A stretch of DNA of 26,636 bases, taken from assembly GCA_023436825.1 (NCBI GenBank), contig JAEZHS010000549.1:1-26636 (forward strand), read 5' to 3'. The first letter of the stretch is position 1; every line of letters begins with the position of its first letter. The notes beneath the pieces were generated by a model. It was not told the DNA's origin, made no database searches, and saw nothing but the letters and a program-made list of their open reading frames with translations. This stretch comes from Pseudomonadota bacterium (GTDB taxonomy: Bacteria; Pseudomonadota; Alphaproteobacteria; Reyranellales; Reyranellaceae). Below, piece after piece: positions 7,946-15,923 of the stretch. The position numbers and the translations under genes are program-made.

Positions 7946-8722
7946 TCAGCCCACGATTTCGCCCCTGAACGCCCAGCGCGTCATGCGCTTCTCGACCAGG
8001 GCGCAGATCGCGTACATCAGTACGCCCATGATGGCGATGGCGAACAGGCCGGCGAAGGTCGTCGGCGCATCGTTGCGCGCGCCAGCCGACAACATCAAAA
8101 AGCCGATCCCGTTGTTGCCGCCGACCGTCTCGGAGATCACCGAGCCGATGAAGGCGAGCGTGATCGCGACTTTCAGGCTGGCGAAAAGATAGGGCATGGC
8201 GCGCGGGATGCCGACCTTGGTGAGAATCTCGGTGCGCGTGGCGCCGAGGCTTCTGAGCACGTCGCGCATCTCGGGCTCGATGGTGGCGAGGCCCGTGGCG
8301 ACGTTCACGACGATGGGGAAGAAGCTGATGACGAAGGCGGTGATGACCGCCGGCAGCGCGCCCACGCCCACCCAGATCATCAGGATCGGCACCAGCGCCA
8401 CCTTGGGGATGGCGTTGAAGGCGATCAGCAGCGGATACAGCCCGGAATAGATGAAGGGCGAGGCGCCGATCGCCAGGCCGAGCAGCAGGCCGCCCGCGAT
8501 CGCCAGCAGGAAGCCCACGACCGTCGTCCACAGCGTGTCCCAGCAATAGGCCATCAGGATGTCGAAGCGGGCCACGAACACCGAGAAGATCTTGGTCGGC
8601 TTGGGCAGCAGGATCTCGGGAATGTCGAAGACGATGCAGGCAACTTCCCAGACGACCAGCAGGATGGCCGTCGCCAGCCATGGCATGGCGATGCGCAGGG
8701 CCTCGCGACGGACGTCGGTCAT
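7946..8722 (-). CDS. ABC transporter permease (SsuC/TauC-type)
   Basis: 258 residues; ATG at 8722 overlaps the ATPase stop as ATGA, which fixes this start over longer in-frame extensions that only mirror the ATPase gene. About six transmembrane helices; the BPD_transp_1 EAA loop is visible in the second half (EPEMRDVLRSLGATRTEILTKVGIPRAMPYLF, read around residues 165-195, with the Gly of LGA). This type of inner-membrane permease works with NMT1/THI5- or SsuA-like binding proteins in uptake of sulfonates, nitrate, pyrimidines or vitamin precursors. Third gene of the binding protein-ATPase-permease set on the minus strand. Substrate undetermined. Confidence 0.92.
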   Translation of the reverse strand: MTDVRREALRIAMPWLATAILLVVWEVACIVFDIPEILLPKPTKIFSVFVARFDILMAYCWDTLWTTVVGFLLAIAGGLLLGLAIGASPFIYSGLYPLLIAFNAIPKVALVPILMIWVGVGALPAVITAFVISFFPIVVNVATGLATIEPEMRDVLRSLGATRTEILTKVGIPRAMPYLFASLKVAITLAFIGSVISETVGGNNGIGFLMLSAGARNDAPTTFAGLFAIAIMGVLMYAICALVEKRMTRWAFRGEIVG

Positions 8723-9501
8723 GCGTGCTCCTGCGAGATGCGATCGCGCAGCTCGTGCACGATGTCGACGAAAAGCGGCTCGAAGGTCGTGGCGAGCGAG
8801 CGCGGCCGCGGGATGTCGATCCTGCGGGTGAGCACGATGCGGCCCGGCCGTTTGCTCATGACGTAGACGGTATCGGCGAGATAGACCGCCTCGCGCAAGT
8901 CGTGCGTCACCAGCACGCCGGTGAAGCGCTTTTCCAGCCACAGCGCCTGCATGACGCCCCACAGCTCCTCGCGGGTGAAGGCGTCCAGCGCGCCGAACGG
9001 CTCATCGAGCATCAGGAGCTCGGGCTCGTGGATCAGGGCGCGGCAGAGATTGGAACGCTGCTGCATACCGCCCGAGAGCTGCCAGGGATAGCGGCGCGCG
9101 AAGTCGGCGAGGCCCACCGTGTTCAAGAGCTTCATCGCCCGTTCTTCGTACTCGGCGCGGTGCGTGCGGAAGCGGCGCTTGTGCGGCTCGACCACCTCCA
9201 TGGGCAGCAGGATGTTGTCCATCGTCGTGCGCCAGGGCATCAGCGTCGGATTCTGGAAGGCCATGCCGACGCCCTTGATCGGCCCGGTGACCTTCTCACC
9301 CGCCACCCGCACTTCACCGGACGAGGCGGGCAGGAGGCCGGTGACCAGCTTCATGATGGTCGACTTGCCACAGCCCGACGGCCCGACCACGGCAATGAAC
9401 TCGCCCTTGTCGATGCTCAACGTCGCATCGGCAAGGGCGAGCGTCGTTTCCTTGCCCAGGCGATAGGTGAGACTGACGCCTTTGAGATCGACGAAGGCCA
9501 T
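8719..9501 (-). CDS. ABC transporter ATP-binding protein (SsuB/TauB-type)
   Basis: 260 residues. All ABC ATPase motifs are present: Walker A GPSGCGKST (40-48), Q-loop FQNPTLMPW, signature LSGGMQQR, Walker B LLMLDEPFGALD, and the H-loop VTHD. The LMPW after the Q-loop and the LREAVYLAD segment after the H-loop are typical of the nitrate/sulfonate/taurine group. It energises import through the permease whose start codon overlaps its stop by 4 nt. It is separated from the binding-protein gene upstream by 95 nt containing a REP-like palindrome, so it is probably expressed from the same transcript at a lower level. Confidence 0.95.
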   Translation of the reverse strand: MAFVDLKGVSLTYRLGKETTLALADATLSIDKGEFIAVVGPSGCGKSTIMKLVTGLLPASSGEVRVAGEKVTGPIKGVGMAFQNPTLMPWRTTMDNILLPMEVVEPHKRRFRTHRAEYEERAMKLLNTVGLADFARRYPWQLSGGMQQRSNLCRALIHEPELLMLDEPFGALDAFTREELWGVMQALWLEKRFTGVLVTHDLREAVYLADTVYVMSKRPGRIVLTRRIDIPRPRSLATTFEPLFVDIVHELRDRISQEHA

Positions 9502-9522
9502 CGCGATCTATCGATTCAAGCT

Positions 9523-9597
9523 CCTCTCCCCCATTAGGGGGAGAGGTAGGAAGAGGGGGTTATGCATGGCCTTCGATGCCCCCTCTCCTAACCTCTT
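9523..9597. repeat. REP-like palindromic repeat between binding-protein and ATPase genes
   Basis: A perfect 10-bp stem (CCTCTCCCCC at 9523-9532, GGGGGAGAGG at 9537-9546) encloses an ATTA loop. Next to it, a second imperfect inverted repeat pairs a GGTAGGAAGAGGGGG arm (about 9545-9559) with CCCCCTCTCCTAACC (about 9579-9593). It fills the 95-nt gap directly after the binding-protein stop codon. Distinct in sequence from the 68-73 bp repeats elsewhere in the window. In the transcript it would form stable hairpins. Confidence 0.8.
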
Positions 9598-10607
9598 CAC
9601 TTCACGACCATGCGGTCCGCCTTGGACGGCAGGTACTTGTTGGTGAAGACCTTGTCGACCGGCGGCGCAGCCGGCAGGCCGAACGCCTCCGACACCAGCT
9701 TGACCGACTTCGCGAAACGCTCGGGCTGAACGTCGCCCATGCCGTTGGCCTTGACGTAAGGCGTCAGGATATTGGTCTGCAGCGAGATCTGCAGGCGCTC
9801 CAGCTCCAGCGCCTCGTCGATCAGCGGATCGCGCTTCTTGGCCGCCGCGATGCCGAGCTTGTTGTCGGCGATGACGTCCCGCCAACCCTTGAGCGTGGCG
9901 TTGATGAAGCCCTTCACCGCCTTCTCGTTGCCCGCGATCTCCGGCGAGACCACGATGCCGTTGCCGTAGACGTCCATGCCGAAGTCGACGTAGCGCATGG
10001 CGACGATGTCGTCGAACTTCACGCCGCGCGCCTTGAGGTCGAGCATCGACGAGAAATAGTGGCCCGAGATGAAGTCGACCGAGCCTTGCACCAGGCTCTG
10101 CTCGCGCAGCTGCGGCGTCAGGTTGACGTGTTCCCACCTGGTGATGCCGTTCAGCTTGGCGAAGGCCGGGAACAGCCGGAAGCTCGCGTCGAACACCGGC
10201 GCGCCGAGCTTCTTGCCTTCGAGATCCTTGGGCACCTTGATGCCGCTCTTCTTCAGGGCATAGACGCCGAACGGCGCGAAGTCGTAGGCCATGAACACGC
10301 AGAGCACTTCCTTGCCCGGGTTCTTGGCGTTGTATTCGATGGTCGAGTTTACGTCGGCGAAGCCGATCTGGTAGGCGCCGGTGGCGACGCGCTGCACGGC
10401 GCCGGCCGAGCCCTGGCCCGGATCCATCGTGACGTCGAGGCCTTCGGCCTTGTAGTAGCCCTTCTCCAGCGCCACCAGGAACGGCGAGGTCGGCCCTTGG
10501 AACACCCAGTCCAGCGTGAACTTGATCGGCGTCTGCGCATTGGCGGGCATGCTGCCCAGCGCCAGGGCGGCGACCGCGCCGCCCAGCCATTTGCCGAATT
10601 TGCTCAT
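9597..10607 (-). CDS. ABC transporter substrate-binding protein (NMT1/THI5-like)
   Basis: 336 residues from ATG 10607, with AGGGG about 8-10 nt upstream. The start is chosen because it gives a clean signal peptide (MSKFGKWLGGAVAALALGSM, cleavage after ANA near residue 24); a longer frame to 10661 adds a non-signal Arg-rich stretch. The mature protein begins with an FTLDWVFQG strand, then FLVALEKGYYKAEGLDVTM and GAYQIGFADVN, the NMT1/THI5/SsuA-like periplasmic binding fold. Relatives bind thiamine pyrimidine precursors, riboflavin, taurine or aromatic sulfonates. I see no ligand-specific signature and no TPP riboswitch upstream, so the ligand stays open. First gene of the importer operon. Confidence 0.92.
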   Translation of the reverse strand: MSKFGKWLGGAVAALALGSMPANAQTPIKFTLDWVFQGPTSPFLVALEKGYYKAEGLDVTMDPGQGSAGAVQRVATGAYQIGFADVNSTIEYNAKNPGKEVLCVFMAYDFAPFGVYALKKSGIKVPKDLEGKKLGAPVFDASFRLFPAFAKLNGITRWEHVNLTPQLREQSLVQGSVDFISGHYFSSMLDLKARGVKFDDIVAMRYVDFGMDVYGNGIVVSPEIAGNEKAVKGFINATLKGWRDVIADNKLGIAAAKKRDPLIDEALELERLQISLQTNILTPYVKANGMGDVQPERFAKSVKLVSEAFGLPAAPPVDKVFTNKYLPSKADRMVVK

Positions 10608-10630
10608 GTCTTCTGCCCCTCTGGTTCCCC

Positions 10631-10666
10631 GTCCGCCGACTCTTAGGCGGACAAAACACATCCGCC
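10631..10666 (-). promoter_or_regulatory. Two mutually exclusive hairpins in the binding-protein leader
   Basis: On the minus strand the leader reads GGCGGA (10666-10661), then GTCCGCC (10652-10646), then GGCGGAC (10637-10631). The middle arm can pair with either flank (6-bp or 7-bp stem), 24 nt before the ATG at 10607. This geometry suits attenuation or a protein-controlled switch but may be a simple repeat. No T-run follows, so it is not a standard terminator. Confidence 0.4.
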
Positions 10667-10708
10667 AAGGGGATATCAGGCAGATTCTATGCCAGCCGGT
10701 ACCAGAGC

Positions 10709-11518
10709 TTAGCCGATGCCCAGCATCCCGCCGATCAGGCGAAAGACATGCACTTTCGTCCAGATGTCTGCCGGGGCGAAGCTCGGGCGCGCCTGCACGG
10801 CACGCCAGTAGCGCGCCAGCGCCGGCCGTTTCCGAAGCTCGACGCCCAGGCCGACAAATTCCATGCGGGCGAGGAACACGGTCCAGACCACGTCGGCGGC
10901 GCCATAGGCGGGCGGCACGATCACGCCACGGCCATCGTGAAGCGCCTGCTCCAGCCGGTCCATGAAGCCGATCGCTTCGGCGCGGCGCTTCTGTGCCAGC
11001 TGCACGACAGAAGCAGGATCGAAGGTGCGGACGCGCTCGGCGAAGACCGCGGCGCGCTCCTCATAGGTCTTGGCAAGGTCGGGGGTCTGAGCGGCACGCT
11101 CGAGGAGGCGGCGACGGATGGACTCGAGCCGCTTGGGAATCATGATCCGGGCCAGGGGATTGCGGGCAAGGAGCCCGCCGAAGGTCAGTTCCTCGATCGG
11201 ATAACCATAGTGAAGGTCGAGCCAGGCCTTCGTGTCGCCATCGAGCGTGGCTTCGCCGACCCCCAGCGCGTACTCCGCGATGTCCCGGCTCTGGTCGAGA
11301 ACGCGGTCCGGCAGCACCAACGTCGGCACGGTCATGTTGGGATTGAGCCGTACATAGTCCGGCCGCTGCTGGGCCATCCTGAGGTGAATATCGACCACGA
11401 CCGGCTCGTAGGCGACCCCGCCTTCGATGAGCGCGAGCCGCGCGATCATCGAATAGTAGGAAGACCGCGCGTGATAGAGGCGCGGCCTCGCGCCGGACAG
11501 TTTGGCAGGTTCCACCAT
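10709..11518 (-). CDS. Glutathione S-transferase family protein
   Basis: 269 residues; ATG at 11518, weak ribosome-binding site. The N-terminal thioredoxin-like half shows PRLYHARSSYYSMIARLALIEGGVAYEP (15-42), the cis-Pro segment NPNMTVPTLVLPDRVL, and the glutathione-contacting QSRDIAEYAL. The all-helical C-terminal half ends in a hydrophobic VFRLIGGMLGIG tail. The spacing between domains is longer than in classic 200-residue GSTs, so this may be a divergent, possibly membrane-associated member. Likely role is glutathione conjugation or reduction of an electrophile; no substrate can be named. It lies 47 nt downstream of the NdvA-like exporter on the same strand and may be co-transcribed with it. 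Confidence 0.82.
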   Translation of the reverse strand: MVEPAKLSGARPRLYHARSSYYSMIARLALIEGGVAYEPVVVDIHLRMAQQRPDYVRLNPNMTVPTLVLPDRVLDQSRDIAEYALGVGEATLDGDTKAWLDLHYGYPIEELTFGGLLARNPLARIMIPKRLESIRRRLLERAAQTPDLAKTYEERAAVFAERVRTFDPASVVQLAQKRRAEAIGFMDRLEQALHDGRGVIVPPAYGAADVVWTVFLARMEFVGLGVELRKRPALARYWRAVQARPSFAPADIWTKVHVFRLIGGMLGIG

Positions 11519-11565
11519 ACGCGATCATCGCTTGGACGGAGCAAGGATGCAAAGGCGAGCTCGAC

Positions 11566-13326
11566 TCAGGTCGCCTCGATGCCGGCCTGCTGGGTCGCTA
11601 CGAGGCGGGCGAAGGCGCCGCCCCGACCGATCAGCTCCCTGTAGCTGCCCTGCTCGACCACGCGGCCGTGCTCGAACACCACGACGAGGTCGGCGTCGCG
11701 GATGGTCGACAGGCGATGGGCGATGATGAAGGTCGTGCGGCCCGCCATCAGCGTCTTGAGCGCCTTCTGGATGCGCGCCTCGGTCACCGAATCGAGCGCG
11801 CTGGTGGCCTCATCGAGGATCAGGATCGGCGGGTTCTTGAGCAAGGCGCGGGCGATCGCCAGGCGCTGGCGCTCGCCGCCCGACAGCGTCGTGCCGCGCT
11901 CACCCACCATGGTGTCGTAACCGTTGGGCTGGCGCTGGATGAAGTCATGCGCCTCGGCGAGCTTCGCCGCCTCCTCGAGCTCGGCCTCGGTGGCGTCCGG
12001 TTTGCCGATGCGCAAATTGTCGCCGATCGTGCGGTAGAACATCGTGCTGTCCTGGAACACCACCCCGATGTTGCGACGCAGGGATTCCAGCTTGATGTCG
12101 CGATGGTCGATGCCGTCGATGCGGATGACGCCGGACTGGGCGTCCCACATGCGATGCAGCAGCGACAAGGCCGTGCTCTTGCCCGCGCCGGTGGGGCCGA
12201 CGAAGGCGACGGTGGTGCCGGCCGGCACCTTCAGCGAGAAATGCACGAGCGCCGGCCGCTTGCCGTCGTAGGAGAAGTTAATGTCGTCGAACTCGACGTC
12301 TCCCCGGGCGCGGCCAATGTCCTTGCCGTGCGGGTTGTCGGGGACGGTGGACTGCGAATCGAGCACGCGGAAGAAATCGGCCAGCGCCGGCATCTGGAAG
12401 AAGATGCGGCTGACGAAGCCCGAGGCCTGGTCCATGCGGCTGATCAGCAGGGTGGCGAAGCCCATGAAGCTCACGATTTCGCCGACGCTCGCCTCGCCCC
12501 GCGTATAGAGCCAGGTGCCCAGAACGAAGATCAGGATGACCGTGATCGTCGACGCGGCGCGGGTCAGCACCGACAGCAGCGCCCACCAGTTCAGCACCGG
12601 ATACTGCGCCGCCAGCGTCTCGCGGATGATGCGATGGAGCTCGCCGGTCTCGGCGCGCAGGCGCACGAAGCTCTGGATGAGATGGATGTTGCCCAGCGCG
12701 TCGCCCGCCCGGCTGGCGAGCTCGCTGTGGCGGTCCTCGACCTGCTGCTGCAGGCGGTCGGTACGGCCCACCACCCAGGCATTGGCGATGGCGAAGAACA
12801 GGATCAGCACGATCAGCAGCAGGCCCAACCGCCAGTTCATGAACAGGCTGAGCGGCAGCATGATGAAGAGGGCCACGAAGGTCGCGAGGTTCTCGCGAAA
12901 GAACGAGAGCCAGATGCCGAACAGATGGTCGACGCCCGTCAGCATGACCTTCAGCAGCCGGCCGGAATGCTGGGCGTGATGGAAGGCGAAGGGCAGCACC
13001 AGCACGTGCTCGAAAAAGGTCGCCATTGCGCCCAATCGGCGGCGATGGGCCATGCGATCGGCCTGCAGCGAAACGATGATGTTGGCGAGGATGCCGCCCA
13101 GTCCCACTGCCGCCCACAGGACCAGGAGCTGGCGCGCCTCGCTCCACAACACGTCGACCGGCTTGTCGCGTGCCGAGCTCAGAAGGTCGACGACCCTGCC
13201 GAATAGCACCGGCTCGTAGAACTGCAGCGCCGCCACCGCGACGTTGGCCAGCGCCAAGGTGATCGCAAGCTTGCGCTCGGCGCGCAGCAGACCGATGACT
13301 CGACCGTAGACGCGGAAGAATTCCAT
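11566..13326 (-). CDS. NdvA/ChvA-like ABC exporter, fused permease-ATPase (putative cyclic beta-glucan export)
   Basis: 586 residues, essentially the length of rhizobial NdvA (about 588). The N-terminal half carries six transmembrane helices beginning [14 protein letters not shown] and the FEPVLFGR-like segment ([17 protein letters not shown], about 36-52) characteristic of the glucan exporter group. The C-terminal ATPase has Walker [18 protein letters not shown]-loop, LSGGERQR signature, [12 protein letters not shown]alker B and an AHRLST H-loop. NdvA/ChvA dimers export cyclic beta-1,2-glucan to the periplasm for osmotic adaptation and plant interaction. No ndvB-type synthase is in the window, so the substrate is inferred from resemblance; a multidrug or lipid exporter remains possible. 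The start lies 12 nt from palindromic copy B and has a weak ribosome-binding site. Confidence 0.82.
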   Translation of the reverse strand: MEFFRVYGRVIGLLRAERKLAITLALANVAVAALQFYEPVLFGRVVDLLSSARDKPVDVLWSEARQLLVLWAAVGLGGILANIIVSLQADRMAHRRRLGAMATFFEHVLVLPFAFHHAQHSGRLLKVMLTGVDHLFGIWLSFFRENLATFVALFIMLPLSLFMNWRLGLLLIVLILFFAIANAWVVGRTDRLQQQVEDRHSELASRAGDALGNIHLIQSFVRLRAETGELHRIIRETLAAQYPVLNWWALLSVLTRAASTITVILIFVLGTWLYTRGEASVGEIVSFMGFATLLISRMDQASGFVSRIFFQMPALADFFRVLDSQSTVPDNPHGKDIGRARGDVEFDDINFSYDGKRPALVHFSLKVPAGTTVAFVGPTGAGKSTALSLLHRMWDAQSGVIRIDGIDHRDIKLESLRRNIGVVFQDSTMFYRTIGDNLRIGKPDATEAELEEAAKLAEAHDFIQRQPNGYDTMVGERGTTLSGGERQRLAIARALLKNPPILILDEATSALDSVTEARIQKALKTLMAGRTTFIIAHRLSTIRDADLVVVFEHGRVVEQGSYRELIGRGGAFARLVATQQAGIEAT

Positions 13327-13337
13327 GCAGCGCGCTC

Positions 13338-13406
13338 TATCACCCTGAGCGAAGCGAGGGGCCTTTCAGGCCACAGTAAAGGTCCCTCGCTACGCTCGGG
13401 ATGACA
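13338..13406. repeat. Palindromic intergenic repeat, copy B
   Basis: 69-bp imperfect inverted repeat in the 94-nt gap between the M20 hydrolase and the NdvA-like exporter. Its right arm (13378-13406) matches those of copies A and C except for one base. It ends 15 nt from the M20 stop codon and begins 12 nt from the exporter start, so in this tandem pair it would lie in the intercistronic RNA. Confidence 0.85.
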
Positions 13407-13420
13407 GCGGGCCTCATCGG

Positions 13421-14596
13421 CTACGCACCGCGCGGCTCGAGGAAGCGCTCGACGGTGCGCACGAAGAAGCTGACGCCGAACGGGATCGCCATGTCGTTGA
13501 AGTCGTAGCGCGGGTTGTGCAGGCTGACGGCCTCCGGACCGCCGCCGTTGCCCAGCATCACCATGGCGCCCGGCACCTTCTCCAGCATGTAGGAGAAGTC
13601 CTCCGCGCCCATGCTGGGGCGGACCTTGTCGCTCACGGCATGATCGCCGCAGACGCCCGCCGCCACGTCGAGGGCGAAGCGCACGCGCTCCTCGTTGTTC
13701 ACCGTCGGCGGATAGCCCGGCCGGTGCTCGACTTCGATCTGGACGCCGTGCATCTGCTCGGCGCCGCGGCAGATCTCGTCGATGCGGCGCTTCACCAGCT
13801 CGCGGTTGGCCGGCGTCGTGGTGCGGGTAGTGCCGCCGATATGCACGTCCGCCGGGATGACGTTGTAGGCCGAGCCCGCCTTGAAGAAGCCGACCGTGAC
13901 CACGGTGGCGTCGAGCGGATCGATGTTGCGGGCAACGATGGTCTGCAGCGCCAGCACGACGTTGGCGCCGACCACCAGGGGATCGACGGCAAGATGCGGA
14001 TGGGCGGCATGCCCGCCCTTGCCGGCGATGCGGATGTCCCAGCGGTCGGCCGCCGCCAGCAACGGGCCGGGCTTGGTGACGATATGGCCGAGCGGCACGC
14101 CGGGCTTGTTATGGATGGCGAAGACCGCGTCGCACGGGAACTTCTCGAACAGCCCGTCCTTGATCATCTCGCGCGCGCCGCCGCCGCCTTCCTCGGCCGG
14201 CTGGAAGATGAAGTGCACGGCGCCCTCGAAATCGCGCTTTTCGCTCAGCATCTTGGCCGCGCCCAGCAGCATGGCGGTATGGCCGTCGTGGCCGCAGGCA
14301 TGCATCCGGCCGGCGTTCTGCGAGCGATGCTGGAAATCGTTGACCTCTTCCATCGGCAGCGCATCCATGTCGGCGCGAAGGCCAATGGATTTCAACGAGT
14401 TGCCCTTGCGCAGGGTTCCGATCACGCCGGTCTTGCCGAGCCCGCGCGTCACCTCGAGGCCCCACTCGGCGAGCTTGGCGGCGACGATGTCCGACGTCCG
14501 CGTCTCCTCATAGGCGAGCTCGGGATGGGCGTGGATATCGCGGCGGATGGCGGCAATCTCGCCCTGGATCTCGAGCGAACGCGGCAGAACAGGCAT
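13421..14596 (-). CDS. M20 family metallo-amidohydrolase (hippurate hydrolase-like)
   Basis: 391 residues from ATG 14596, which has GGAG 7 nt upstream; a TTG at 14620 would add 8 residues but lacks a better site. Two-domain M20D fold: RRDIHAHPELAYEE (18-31), metal-binding HACGHDGHT with Cys101 and His103, FQPAEEGGGG with the catalytic/metal Glu pair 135-136, the GKGGHAAHPH dimerisation-domain loop, and MGAEDFSYML near the C terminus. The family hydrolyses N-acyl or indole-acyl amino acids, or N-acetyl-diaminopimelate, with two divalent ions in the cytoplasm. It fits the amino-acid theme of the next genes. Divergent from the threonine-dehydratase-like gene across 59 nt. Confidence 0.93.
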   Translation of the reverse strand: MPVLPRSLEIQGEIAAIRRDIHAHPELAYEETRTSDIVAAKLAEWGLEVTRGLGKTGVIGTLRKGNSLKSIGLRADMDALPMEEVNDFQHRSQNAGRMHACGHDGHTAMLLGAAKMLSEKRDFEGAVHFIFQPAEEGGGGAREMIKDGLFEKFPCDAVFAIHNKPGVPLGHIVTKPGPLLAAADRWDIRIAGKGGHAAHPHLAVDPLVVGANVVLALQTIVARNIDPLDATVVTVGFFKAGSAYNVIPADVHIGGTTRTTTPANRELVKRRIDEICRGAEQMHGVQIEVEHRPGYPPTVNNEERVRFALDVAAGVCGDHAVSDKVRPSMGAEDFSYMLEKVPGAMVMLGNGGGPEAVSLHNPRYDFNDMAIPFGVSFFVRTVERFLEPRGA

Positions 14597-14608
14597 CGGG
14601 TACTCCGG

Positions 14609-14629
14609 TTGGAAGACCAATTGGAAGAC
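14609..14629. repeat. Tandem TTGGAAGAC direct repeat in a divergent promoter region
   Basis: TTGGAAGAC occurs at 14609-14617 and again at 14621-14629, a 12-nt period, with a CCAATTGG palindrome at the junction. It lies in the 59-nt gap between the M20 and threonine-dehydratase-like genes. Could be a regulator half-site pair or chance duplication. Confidence 0.45.
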
Positions 14630-14655
14630 GGGGCATCTTAGCCCAAAGTGGCGCC

Positions 14656-15621
14656 ATGTTGTCTCTGCAGGAAGTCGAAGACGCCGCGCAAGTAGTCTAC
14701 GCGGCCATGCCGCCGACGGCGCAATATGCCTGGCCGTTGCTTGCGCGACGCACGGGCTGCGAAGTCTGGGTGAAGCACGAGAACCACACGCCGATCGGCG
14801 CCTTCAAGGTGCGCGGCGGGCTGGTCTACATGGATCGGCTGAAGCACACGCAGCCTGACCTGAAGGGCGTCATCAGCGCGACCAGAGGCAATCACGGCCA
14901 GAGCATCGCCGTCGGCGCCGCCAAGGTCGGCATCGCCGCCACCATCGTCGTGCCGCAAGGCAACTCGGTGGAGAAGAACGCGGCTATGCGCGCCTTCGGC
15001 GCAGAGCTGGTCGAGGCCGGCCACGACTTCGACGCCGCCCGCGATGTCGCTCTGCGGCTGGCTGGCGAACGTAGGCTCGCGATGATCCCGTCCTTCCACC
15101 GCGACCTGGTGTGCGGCGTGGCTACCTATGCGCTGGAGCTGTTCCGCGGCGCGCCGGCGCTCGACACCGTCTATGTGCCGATCGGGCTCGGCTCGGGCAT
15201 CTGCGGCGTAATCGCCATGCGCGACGCGCTCAGTCCTTCGACCAAGGTGGTGGGCGTGGTGTCGACCGAGGCACCGGCCTACGCGCTGTCGTTTGCCGCC
15301 GGCAAGGTCGTGCCGACCAACAGCGCCGACACCATGGCCGACGGCATGGCGGTGCGCGGGCCCGACGCCGAAGCGCTCGGCATCATCCGGAAGGGCGCCG
15401 ATCGCATCGTGCAGGTGAGCGATGTCGAGATCGCCGCCGCCATGCGCGCCTACTACGAGGACACGCATCAGCTCACCGAAGGCGCGGGCGCAGCCGCCCT
15501 CGCCGCCCTGATGCAGGAACGCGACCGCATGGCCGGCAAACGGGTGGCGCTGGTGCTGAGCGGTGGAAACATCGATCGGCCGCTCTACTTGCGCCTGCTC
15601 GCAGATCGTGGTCCCGTCTAG
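14656..15621 (+). CDS. Threonine dehydratase-like PLP-dependent enzyme
   Basis: 321 residues; ATG at 14656. Fold type II PLP enzyme: Lys51 in GAFKVRG is the Schiff-base lysine, ATRGNHGQS (75-83) binds the substrate carboxylate, and GLGSG (177-181) is the phosphate loop. A SGGN segment near residue 300 contacts the pyridine nitrogen. It has no C-terminal ACT regulatory domain, so it resembles the short catabolic serine/threonine dehydratases rather than biosynthetic IlvA. The GLGSG loop departs from the usual GGGG, so a related beta-elimination substrate such as hydroxyaspartate or another beta-hydroxy amino acid is possible. Followed after 5 nt by a small secreted protein gene. Confidence 0.87.
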   Translation: MLSLQEVEDAAQVVYAAMPPTAQYAWPLLARRTGCEVWVKHENHTPIGAFKVRGGLVYMDRLKHTQPDLKGVISATRGNHGQSIAVGAAKVGIAATIVVPQGNSVEKNAAMRAFGAELVEAGHDFDAARDVALRLAGERRLAMIPSFHRDLVCGVATYALELFRGAPALDTVYVPIGLGSGICGVIAMRDALSPSTKVVGVVSTEAPAYALSFAAGKVVPTNSADTMADGMAVRGPDAEALGIIRKGADRIVQVSDVEIAAAMRAYYEDTHQLTEGAGAAALAALMQERDRMAGKRVALVLSGGNIDRPLYLRLLADRGPV

Positions 15622-15626
15622 GGCCT

Positions 15627-15923
15627 ATGGAGATCGTTACCCTCCTCGTGGCGGCCCAGCTGGCGCAGGCGACTGTCGACCCGGCGGCTCGCTGCGTCCA
15701 GCTCGTTTCCTTCTACGACCGGTTTGGCGCCAGCCGCAGCAACAACTCGGACGGCCGTCGCAATCACACGCGCATCCGCGCGGAATTGTGCTGCCAGAGA
15801 GGAAATTACGAGAAGGGCATCGCCATCATGGAAGAGCTGTTGCGCAACAAGGCCTTCACCGTGCCGGCGCCGGCGCAGCCCCAGACGGTTCCGCCGTTGG
15901 AATCGCCCGAGTACGGCGTCTAA
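15627..15923 (+). CDS. Small secreted hypothetical protein (98 aa)
   Basis: 98 residues from ATG 15627, 5 nt after the dehydratase stop, so probably co-transcribed and translationally coupled. Residues 1-15 (MEIVTLLVAAQLAQA) look like a short signal peptide. The mature part has three cysteines (ARCVQLV and ELCCQRGN), an Asn/Arg-rich turn and a helical GIAIMEELLR stretch, ending in a Pro-rich tail. No domain recognised. Its TAA overlaps the TAG of the convergent Lrp/AsnC gene within the four bases CTAA at 15920-15923. Confidence 0.65.
   Translation: MEIVTLLVAAQLAQATVDPAARCVQLVSFYDRFGASRSNNSDGRRNHTRIRAELCCQRGNYEKGIAIMEELLRNKAFTVPAPAQPQTVPPLESPEYGV

Noticed and set aside
10608..10708. TPP riboswitch upstream of the NMT1/THI5-like binding protein
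   Set aside because: The conserved CUGAGA and pyrophosphate-helix cores of the thi-box are not present in the leader.
11668..13206. Long plus-strand open frame (512 codons) opposite the NdvA-like exporter
   Set aside because: It is antisense to a complete ABC exporter with all motifs, is rich in His/Gln/Arg/Asp without any domain, and is the usual GC-driven shadow frame.
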